Shown here: in pieces, positions 1 to 4,926 of the stretch | Layout: the number at the start of each line of letters is the position of its first letter | Numbering within the stretch: the first letter of the stretch is position 1 | Assembly: GCA_937966095.1 (NCBI GenBank) | Contig: CALCKF010000106.1 | Location: 1-5,717, forward strand | Reading direction: 5' to 3' | Length of the DNA: 5,717 nucleotides | DNA from: an uncultured Eubacterium sp. | GTDB taxonomy: Bacteria > Bacillota > Clostridia > Peptostreptococcales > Anaerovoracaceae | Notes under the pieces: model-generated | Told to the model about the DNA's origin: nothing | Database searches by the model: none | Seen by the model: the letters and a program-made list of their open reading frames with translations, nothing else | Made by a program: the position numbers and the translations under genes

Positions 1-5
1 CAATA

Positions 6-45
6 CTAAATTCCTGTTTTTGCTGTTTGGCGGAATTTAGTTTTT
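6..45 (+). terminator. Terminator-like hairpin upstream of lexA
   Basis: A perfect 9-bp inverted repeat, CTAAATTCC (6-14) and GGAATTTAG (32-40), encloses a 17-base loop and is followed directly by TTTTT (41-45). This is the layout of an intrinsic terminator reading rightwards, and would end a transcript entering from beyond the left edge. The stem is AT-rich and the loop large, so it may be weak; it could instead be a protein-binding inverted repeat. The T-tract touches the -35 of a possible lexA promoter. Confidence 0.5.
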
Positions 46-72
46 CACTTTACAGGCTGTTCTTTTTATCAT
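44..72 (+). promoter_or_regulatory. Possible upstream lexA promoter (P1)
   Basis: A TTCACT -35-like hexamer (44-49) lies 17 bases before a TATCAT -10-like hexamer (67-72), giving two mismatches to TTGACA and one to TATAAT. Transcription from it would start near 79, inside the LexA-box-like site, so bound LexA could also block it. The call rests only on hexamer match and spacing. Confidence 0.35.
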
Positions 73-78
73 TTTATG

Positions 79-92
79 CAAACATGTGTTTA
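79..92 (+). promoter_or_regulatory. LexA box (Cheo-box-like operator) of lexA
   Basis: CAAACATGTGTTTA agrees with the Gram-positive LexA consensus CGAACRNRYGTTYC at 12 of 14 positions, including the inner AAC, the RNRY centre and GTT. Both departures are to A (second and last positions). It has symmetric AAAC/GTTT half-sites around ATGT, overlaps the -35 of the proximal lexA promoter and lies about 50 bases before the lexA start. This is where a negative autoregulatory site is expected. Binding by this LexA is inferred. Confidence 0.58.
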
Positions 93-117
93 CTTTTTGT
101 TCTTTTTATGATATCAT
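89..117 (+). promoter_or_regulatory. Probable proximal lexA promoter (P2)
   Basis: TTTACT (89-94) and TATCAT (112-117) are separated by 17 bases and fit a sigma-A promoter with two and one mismatches. The start point would be near 124, giving a leader of about 20 bases that still contains the AGGAGG site. The -35 overlaps the last bases of the LexA-box-like element, so repression by occlusion is plausible. TATGAT at 107-112 is an alternative -10 but has no good -35 at normal spacing. Confidence 0.42.
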
Positions 118-144
118 GTTTTCATAGTGAAGGAGGATTCAGAT

Positions 145-810
145 ATGTTAAAAGACAGGGAACAGCGGATTCTTGATTATATGAAGGAAGAGATCAGAAA
201 AAAGGGATACCCGCCTACAGTACGTGAGATCTGTGCTGCTCTGGATATCAAATCTACATCTACAGCCCATAAGGATATCGCCAGTCTGGTCAAGCAGGGC
301 TATATAAAAAAGGACCCTTCAAAGCCGAGAGCCCTTATGATAACGGATATAAACACTGACATATCCGAGACCCGCTCTCAGGATACCTCATCTGATGTTT
401 CTCAGAATGATACAGCATCATCTTCAGTGGAAAACATCCCTGTCGTAGGAAGGATCGCAGCAGGCACGCCAATACTGGCCGAGCAGAATATTGAAGATAC
501 CATACCGGTTCCGTCAAGATTCCTTGGGAGCAGCCCTTCATTCATGCTGACGGTAAAAGGCGAAAGCATGATAGAAGCCGGCATAATGGACGGTGACTAC
601 ATCCTGGTGGAGCAGCAGTCCACTGCACGAAACGGAGATATAGTCGTAGCAATGGTGGACGGATTTGAAAGCGAGGCCACCGTAAAAACATTCTACAGGG
701 AAGCAGACCACATAAGACTGCAGCCCGAAAATTCTTCCATGAGTCCTATCATCGTGAAGGATGTCAAGATACTGGGCAAGGTAAAAGGAGTCTTCAGATA
801 CTTTCAGTAA
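145..810 (+). CDS. lexA: LexA repressor (SOS regulator, autoprotease)
   Basis: LexA represses DNA-repair genes by binding SOS operators as a dimer; RecA filaments on single-stranded DNA stimulate its self-cleavage. Residues 1-65 form the winged helix-turn-helix, with the typical YPPTVREI segment near 22-29 and a recognition-helix region around STSTAHKD. The C-terminal S24 peptidase domain has the Ala-Gly cleavage site in GRIAAGTP (about A106-G107), the catalytic Ser141 in GESMIEAGI and the general-base Lys181 in ATVKTFYR, so the protease should be active. The start is ATG 145 because AGGAGG (131-136) lies 8 bases before it; the in-frame GTG at 127 precedes that site. At 221 aa it is somewhat longer than typical LexA (about 200 aa), due to a Ser/Thr/Asp-rich linker around residues 66-97. 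The gene appears monocistronic, with its own operator and terminator. Confidence 0.97.
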   Translation: MLKDREQRILDYMKEEIRKKGYPPTVREICAALDIKSTSTAHKDIASLVKQGYIKKDPSKPRALMITDINTDISETRSQDTSSDVSQNDTASSSVENIPVVGRIAAGTPILAEQNIEDTIPVPSRFLGSSPSFMLTVKGESMIEAGIMDGDYILVEQQSTARNGDIVVAMVDGFESEATVKTFYREADHIRLQPENSSMSPIIVKDVKILGKVKGVFRYFQ

Positions 811-825
811 ATCTCCGGAAAATGC

Positions 826-859
826 AAAAGCTGCAGGTCATTTGACCAGCAGCTTTTTT
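826..859. terminator. Bidirectional terminator between lexA and the VWA gene
   Basis: AAAAGCTGC (826-834) pairs with GCAGCTTTT (849-857), and after one A/A mismatch GGTC (836-839) pairs with GACC (844-847) around an ATTT loop. On the plus strand the stem ends in a run of T to 859, making a good intrinsic terminator for lexA. On the minus strand it ends in TTTTGCATTTT, so it can also stop the convergent operon. The stop codon of the VWA gene (838-840) lies inside the structure. Confidence 0.85.
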
Positions 860-2031
860 ATTCCTGCTTCAAGGCCGTCAAGCGTAAGCTCGAACATAGG
901 GAACAGATCGCCTATCGCCTTTATTGTCCTGGCACCGTATATCCACTCCCATGAAGTCTTATCTATAGGATTCAGCCATATCTGCTTTTTATATCTTCTC
1001 TTGAATTTTTTGAGCCAGTCTATCCCCAGCTCTTTATTCCACAGACCGATAACCGAATTGCCGCCTTCGCGATAAAGCTCAGATGGCGCCATGGCTGCAT
1101 CCCCGACAAATATCACCTTATATTCACTGTCAAGATTCCCGAGTACCCAGTTTGTCTCCACCCATTCACCTCTTTTGCAATATGGAGTAGTATACAGGTA
1201 ATCGTATATACAATTATGAAAATAGTATATCTTCAGATCCTTGAAATGATTAGCCTGGCTTACAGCCTGGAAAAGTCTGTTGCAAAGTCTGCTGTACGGC
1301 AGCATGGACCCGTCGGAGTCTATCAAAAGCAACACCTTCACTGTATTCTTTCGAGGCTTGTCATACACTATCTTGAGCATCCCCGCATTCTCACATGTCT
1401 CGTCTATAGTCTTGTCTATATTGAGTTCGGTTTCCTGGCTTTCGACCCTCGAAGAATACTGTCTCAGACGTCGGAATGCCATCTGGAACTGCCTTATGTC
1501 CAGTATTTTATCTTCTCTGAAATCCTGGAAATTTCTCTCTCCTGCTATCTGTACCGCAGATTTGTGGCGGCTCTGTCCTCCTGTCCTGATCCCGGTCGTA
1601 TGGAAACCTCCCCGACCCATTACCGATGTACCGCCTGTGCCTATCCAGTAGCATCCTCCGTCATGCTTTTCCTTCTGCTCCTTTATGCGCTCTTCGAACA
1701 TCTGGAGCAGCTCTTCCAGCTCCATAGGGAATTCATTTCCTGTCCCCTTATCATCCAGAGGTCTCTCATGGTCACTTTCATCAAGCCATTTCCAGAATTC
1801 CTCAGGCAGATCCTCCGGAGTCTGGACATTTTTGAAATACTCGGCGAAAACAGCATCAAACTTATCGTATTCGGATTCAGACTTTATGAGTATGCTCCTG
1901 CACAGGTGATAAAACCCCATCAGTGACGAATGGGCAAGTCCCCTGTCAAGAGCCTCCACCAGTATCATCCACTCGTTTATAGATACTTCCAGGCCTTTTG
2001 CTCTAAGCAGGTAAAAAAACTCTAAAAACAT
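838..2031 (-). CDS. CoxE-like VWA domain protein, partner of MoxR ATPase
   Basis: A 397-aa soluble protein with no signal peptide or membrane segment, resembling the CoxE-like/VWA-containing family that pairs with MoxR-type ATPases. Family members act as adaptors of AAA+ machines that remodel or insert cofactors into client proteins, as CoxD/CoxE do in CO dehydrogenase maturation; the client here is unknown. Residues 1-70 form the helical N-terminal part. An acidic stretch near 84-123 leads to a Gly-rich signature, IGTGGTS (130-136) and GIRTGG (147-152), characteristic of this family. The VWA domain covers roughly 230-390. Its MIDAS-like motif reads DSDGSM (238-243) instead of DxSxS, with a second conserved loop VGDAAMAPSEL (309-319). 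The ATG lies 6 bases after the ATPase stop with a weak purine-rich site (GGTAAAGAG) overlapping that stop, implying translational coupling. The start is supported by typical family residues beginning at MFLEFFYLLR. Confidence 0.88.
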   Translation of the reverse strand: MFLEFFYLLRAKGLEVSINEWMILVEALDRGLAHSSLMGFYHLCRSILIKSESEYDKFDAVFAEYFKNVQTPEDLPEEFWKWLDESDHERPLDDKGTGNEFPMELEELLQMFEERIKEQKEKHDGGCYWIGTGGTSVMGRGGFHTTGIRTGGQSRHKSAVQIAGERNFQDFREDKILDIRQFQMAFRRLRQYSSRVESQETELNIDKTIDETCENAGMLKIVYDKPRKNTVKVLLLIDSDGSMLPYSRLCNRLFQAVSQANHFKDLKIYYFHNCIYDYLYTTPYCKRGEWVETNWVLGNLDSEYKVIFVGDAAMAPSELYREGGNSVIGLWNKELGIDWLKKFKRRYKKQIWLNPIDKTSWEWIYGARTIKAIGDLFPMFELTLDGLEAGIKKLLVK

Positions 2032-2037
2032 ATCTCT

Positions 2038-2877
2038 TTACCATCTCTTAAGCGAGTATCCTTTCTCTTTGATTTCGTTCATCACATCTATATCCTGATT
2101 TTTTTTGAGAAGCACGCCCACAAACGGCATCTCTTTCTTTATATCTGTCACATCCACCCCGCTGATCATCAGAGCCTGTATCCAGTCTAAAAGCTCCGAC
2201 GTGCTCGGCTTCTTCTGGAGATCATCCATCTTTCTTATCTCATAAAAAGCCTCAAGAGCGTTCTCAGTGAGTTTTCTGTCTATATCTCCGAAATGCACCT
2301 TTATTATCTCTTCCATCTTCTCTTTATCAGGGAATTCGATATAGTGGAAGATACACCTTCTGAGGAATGCATCAGGAAGCTCCTTCTCCGCATTCGAAGT
2401 GATTATTACGATAGGTCTGTGTTTTGTCCTGATGGTTTCCTTTGTTTCGTTGATATAGAACTCCATCTTATCAAGCTCCCACAACAGATCGTTAGGGAAT
2501 TCAAGGTCCGCCTTGTCGATCTCATCTATCAGCAGCACCACCTGCTTTTCTGATGTAAAGGCTTCGCCGAGTTTTCCCAGCTTTATATACTGTTTTATAT
2601 CAGCTACATCTCCTTCCCCGAACTGACTGTCATAAAGTCTCTGTACAGTATCATACACATACAGGCCTTCCTGTGCCTTCGTGGTGGATTTGATACCCCA
2701 TATTATCAGTTCCATGTCAAGAGCATTGGCTATCGCTTCAGCAAGCATAGTCTTGCCTGTTCCCGGCTCTCCTTTGATCAGCAGCGGCTTTTCAAGCGCG
2801 ATGGAAACGTTTACCGCGTTCATAAGTTCCTTGGTAACTACATATTCGTCACTGCCTTTAAACACATTCATATCCAT
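2038..2877 (-). CDS. MoxR-family AAA+ ATPase
   Basis: A 279-aa AAA+ ATPase of the MoxR/CbbQ-like group, predicted to use ATP hydrolysis in a hexameric ring to remodel protein complexes together with the adjacent VWA protein. Visible motifs are Walker A GEPGTGKT (36-43), Walker B VVLLIDEIDKAD (113-124), sensor 1 VIITSN (157-162), the arginine-finger region AFLRRC (170-175) and a sensor-2 region near PSTSELLDW (224-232). All catalytic elements are present, so it should be active. Length fits small MoxR proteins. The start is the first ATG of ATGGATATG; an in-frame stop lies four codons upstream. The AAGGAG site (2896-2891) sits 13 bases before this ATG, longer than usual, so initiation may be moderate. 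It is the first gene of a two-gene operon. It could be called CbbQ-like; without client genes the precise role cannot be assigned. Confidence 0.93.
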   Translation of the reverse strand: MDMNVFKGSDEYVVTKELMNAVNVSIALEKPLLIKGEPGTGKTMLAEAIANALDMELIIWGIKSTTKAQEGLYVYDTVQRLYDSQFGEGDVADIKQYIKLGKLGEAFTSEKQVVLLIDEIDKADLEFPNDLLWELDKMEFYINETKETIRTKHRPIVIITSNAEKELPDAFLRRCIFHYIEFPDKEKMEEIIKVHFGDIDRKLTENALEAFYEIRKMDDLQKKPSTSELLDWIQALMISGVDVTDIKKEMPFVGVLLKKNQDIDVMNEIKEKGYSLKRW

Positions 2878-2946
2878 TTTTATCTGTCATCTCCTTACTA
2901 AATAATTATATATTTCAGCCATCGGCTGCTTTTTCCCACAACTGTT

Positions 2947-2975
2947 ATAATATATTAAAAATCATGGTTTTTCAA
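2947..2975 (-). promoter_or_regulatory. Promoter of the moxR-VWA operon
   Basis: Reading leftwards, TTGAAA (2975-2970) and TATTAT (2952-2947) are separated by exactly 17 bases, with one mismatch each to the housekeeping consensus. The start point would be near 2940, leaving a leader of about 63 bases. The leader holds a small CAGCC/GGCTG hairpin (2916-2928) and AAGGAG at 2896-2891. This is one of the best-matching promoters in the window. Confidence 0.65.
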
Positions 2976-3005
2976 GCTTTTTATACTCTATATATCAGCA
3001 TATAT

Positions 3006-3026
3006 CAAAGGAACTTTCATCCTTTG
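3006..3026 (-). terminator. Possible hairpin after the YjdF-like gene
   Basis: CAAAGGA and TCCTTTG form a perfect 7-bp inverted repeat around a 7-base loop, 12 bases past the stop of the membrane-protein gene. It has no T-tract on the minus strand, so it would be a weak or Rho-assisted terminator at best. It may instead protect the 3' end of the mRNA or be chance. Confidence 0.3.
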
Positions 3027-3038
3027 CCGCATGCGATA

Positions 3039-3629
3039 TCATTGCAGATCCCGCATATTATTCTTATACATATATGCAGAAATCACAAATATCACGCAAT
3101 ATAAAAGAGCTCCCATATTGCCTGCAATCATATCGGTCAATGTATCCACCATACCTCTCTGCATACCTCCGCCTGCGATCCTGTCTGCCGTAAACTCAAA
3201 TATCTCCCATATCCCGGCGCAGGCCGAAGAAAAGAAAAAAGCAAATGCCGCCTGCATAAGCGTACATACCTTTTTATTTTCACATGACATCTCAGCCTGT
3301 TTCAAAAGCTTTGATATTATAAACACCCCCAGGCTTGCAAGAAGCACACCGCTTATAAAATGTATTATCTTATCATACGGACCAAAGCTCCTGTACATGT
3401 CCAGTACAGAGCCTACAGGTGATGCAAAAAACACAAAGATGATCCCGCTGTAAAACAGATCATCCCGCATATCCAAAATCTTTGACACTATCAGCAGAGC
3501 CGCTATCGCACCAAAGGAGCCTGCCACATTAGCAACCGGCGGATCCACCCCTATCCTGAACGCCACTGCAGCAGTCACGATAGTTGCGATTACCAGGATC
3601 AAAACTGCAGTTGTTCTTTTTCTGTTCAT
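3039..3629 (-). CDS. YjdF/DUF2238-like integral membrane protein
   Basis: A 196-aa polytopic membrane protein of unknown function. Hydrophobic segments lie at about residues 7-24, 34-52, 57-76, 87-109, 123-146 and 169-188, so about six helices are likely. Between them are polar motifs typical of YjdF/DUF2238-type proteins: YDKIIHF (85-91), GIWEIFEFTADR (139-150) and MVDTLTDMIAG (160-170). The conserved Asp, His, Glu and Asp residues near membrane ends could bind a metal or substrate, but no activity is established. A VanZ-like protein is a less likely alternative because of a similar DK..H motif. The ATG is preceded by AGGAGGAG (3644-3637) at good spacing. It has its own promoter and is separated from both neighbours by more than 140 bases, so it appears to be a single-gene unit. 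Nothing suggests truncation. Confidence 0.75.
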   Translation of the reverse strand: MNRKRTTAVLILVIATIVTAAVAFRIGVDPPVANVAGSFGAIAALLIVSKILDMRDDLFYSGIIFVFFASPVGSVLDMYRSFGPYDKIIHFISGVLLASLGVFIISKLLKQAEMSCENKKVCTLMQAAFAFFFSSACAGIWEIFEFTADRIAGGGMQRGMVDTLTDMIAGNMGALLYCVIFVISAYMYKNNMRDLQ

Positions 3630-3660
3630 AAATATACTCCTCCTGATGGAAGTACTAATT

Positions 3661-3672
3661 GTTTACGTATAC
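3661..3672. promoter_or_regulatory. Candidate operator at the YjdF-like promoter
   Basis: GTTTACGTATAC is a near-palindrome (10 of 12 positions symmetric, centred on TACGTA) that would cover the predicted start point just downstream of the -10 box of the membrane-protein gene. The position is typical of a repressor site; no regulator is identified and chance is possible. Confidence 0.25.
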
Positions 3673-3675
3673 ATT

Positions 3676-3684
3676 ACTATACCA
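3676..3684 (-). promoter_or_regulatory. Extended -10 promoter of the YjdF-like gene
   Basis: Reading leftwards, TGGTATAGT carries the extended -10 TGn element followed by TATAGT (3681-3676), one mismatch from TATAAT. No convincing -35 is present at 16-18 bases, as is common for extended -10 promoters. The start point would be near 3669, giving a leader of about 40 bases. Confidence 0.45.
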
Positions 3685-3707
3685 TAAGATCCCTGCAAAA
3701 TATAAAG

Positions 3708-3735
3708 CCATTGTAATAACGATATTTCTACAAGG
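3708..3735 (-). terminator. Weak terminator after the sugar aminotransferase gene
   Basis: On the minus strand CCTTGTA pairs with TACAATGG (one bulged T) around a 13-base loop, followed by the T-rich CTTTATATTTT, about 37 bases after the aminotransferase stop. On the plus strand the same stem is followed by ATCTTTTT. The stem is short, so termination may be partial. Its arm competes with a larger inverted repeat, 3686-3695 with 3731-3740. Confidence 0.35.
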
Positions 3736-3771
3736 ATCTTTTTATAATTATTGAATTTTAATAATATCAAT

Positions 3772-4914
3772 CTAAATAATATCTATTTTACTTTTTACAG
3801 AAGATACCACTGCATCCAAATCATCATCCGTCAAATACGGATGCATAGGGAGTGAAAGAACAGTATCACAAAGTGACATTGTATTGGCAAAATCGCTGTC
3901 ATCATACTCCTGACCTGCGAAAGCTTCCTGCTTATGCATAGGTTTAGGATAATACACCATGCTGGGAATCCCTTTTTCCTTCAATGCAGCCTGGAGAGAA
4001 TCTCTCATCTCTTTGTTTTCAAGCTGTATCGTGTACTGAGCCCAGCTGGAATAAAAGCCTTCTGGAATCACCGGTGTTTTCACCTTATCAGCAAGCTCAG
4101 AAAGCCTGTCCGTATACTTGGCCGCCACAGCATTGATATCTGTCAGCTCATAATCCGCAAAAGCTTTAAGTTTCACTGAAAGTACAGCTGCCTGTATAGT
4201 ATCCAGTCTCGAATTCAAACCTATCCTGACATTATCATATTTCATCTTTCCTTTTCCATGAACCCTTATAGATTCAAGCAGCGCTGCCATCTCATCATCA
4301 TCAGTAAATACAGCACCGCCGTCTCCATAACATCCAAGAGGTTTAGCCGGGAAAAATGATGTAGTACTTATATCACCAAAGCTGCAGGCCATCCTGCCTT
4401 TGATATTGCCGCCGAATCCCTGAGCACCGTCTTCAAGAACTTTAAGATCGTACTTGTCTGCTATCCTGCGAACAGCATCAAAGTCAGCCGGAAGTCCAAA
4501 GAGATCTACTGCAACTACCGCCTTAGGAGCGAGCTTACCTTCCGCAATAGTCTTTTTAACAGCATTTTCAAGTGATTCAGCTGAAATGTTGAATGTATCC
4601 TTATCAACATCCACGAATATCGGCGTGGCTCCTGCATGGGAAACAATCTCACCTGATGAGAAAAATGTGAAGTCCGGTACAAACACAGCATCTCCCTCTT
4701 TTATTCCCCAAGCCATCATAGCCATGGTAAGTGCATCCGTGCCGTTACCGCATGTTATACAATGCTTTACCCCAACATAATCAGCAAGATCTTTTTCCAG
4801 ATTCTTTACCTGCTGTCCGTTTATGAAATTACAGTCAGTGGCAACTTCGATCATTGCTTTGTCTATTTCTTTTTTTAATACCTGATATTGTTGTTTTAGA
4901 TCTCTGAATTGCAT
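3772..4914 (-). CDS. WbpE-like DegT/DnrJ/EryC1/StrS sugar aminotransferase
   Basis: A complete 380-aa PLP-dependent, fold-type I aminotransferase acting in the cytoplasm, normally transferring an amino group from glutamate to a keto-sugar nucleotide for surface polysaccharide or glycan synthesis. The start MQFRDLKQQY, the NGTDAL cofactor-phosphate region (57-62), EDGAQGFG (161-168) with the pyridine-binding Asp162, SFFPAKPLGCYGDGG (186-200) with PLP Lys191, and NSRLDTIQAA (234-243) all match the pattern I recall for WbpE/WlbC. Those enzymes make UDP-2-acetamido-3-amino-hexuronate. Exact substrate cannot be settled from sequence alone. Most relatives have EDAAQS where this has EDGAQG. AAGGAG (4925-4920) gives a good ribosome site, and the ATG lies 12 bases after the lysozyme stop, so the two genes are probably co-transcribed. 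No partner dehydrogenase or acetyltransferase is in view. Confidence 0.92.
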   Translation of the reverse strand: MQFRDLKQQYQVLKKEIDKAMIEVATDCNFINGQQVKNLEKDLADYVGVKHCITCGNGTDALTMAMMAWGIKEGDAVFVPDFTFFSSGEIVSHAGATPIFVDVDKDTFNISAESLENAVKKTIAEGKLAPKAVVAVDLFGLPADFDAVRRIADKYDLKVLEDGAQGFGGNIKGRMACSFGDISTTSFFPAKPLGCYGDGGAVFTDDDEMAALLESIRVHGKGKMKYDNVRIGLNSRLDTIQAAVLSVKLKAFADYELTDINAVAAKYTDRLSELADKVKTPVIPEGFYSSWAQYTIQLENKEMRDSLQAALKEKGIPSMVYYPKPMHKQEAFAGQEYDDSDFANTMSLCDTVLSLPMHPYLTDDDLDAVVSSVKSKIDII

Positions 4915-4926
4915 AATATCTCCTTT

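Noticed and set aside
127..144. GTG at 127 as an upstream lexA start adding six residues
   Set aside because: The AGGAGG site (131-136) lies downstream of this GTG and ideally upstream of ATG 145; the LexA family start fits MLKDREQ.
1216..1926. 236-codon open frame on the plus strand opposite the VWA gene, plus a second at 1280-1651
   Set aside because: They lie entirely antisense to a well-supported gene, lack a convincing ribosome site and show no recognisable domain; long shadow frames are expected from this codon usage.
2858..2890. Ten-codon leader ORF (MTDKNGYECV) overlapping the moxR start
   Set aside because: Its ATG directly abuts the AAGGAG site with no spacer, so initiation is unlikely, and it has no attenuator-like codon run.
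2916..2935. CAGCC/GGCTG hairpin followed by CTTTTT on the plus strand, as a terminator
   Set aside because: The stem is only 5 bp with a 3-base loop and no plus-strand gene needs it; it lies in the moxR leader where it is at most a minor RNA hairpin.
3031..3453. Plus-strand 140-codon frame opposite the YjdF-like gene
   Set aside because: Antisense shadow of a membrane-protein gene with conserved motifs and a good ribosome site on the other strand.
3760..3783. Direct repeat AATAATATC around the aminotransferase stop
   Set aside because: Short and composed almost only of A and T; the second copy encodes the last Ile-Asp-Ile-Ile codons, so chance is the simplest explanation.
4454..4780. Plus-strand 108-codon frame opposite the aminotransferase
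   Set aside because: Shadow frame within a complete, motif-bearing aminotransferase gene.
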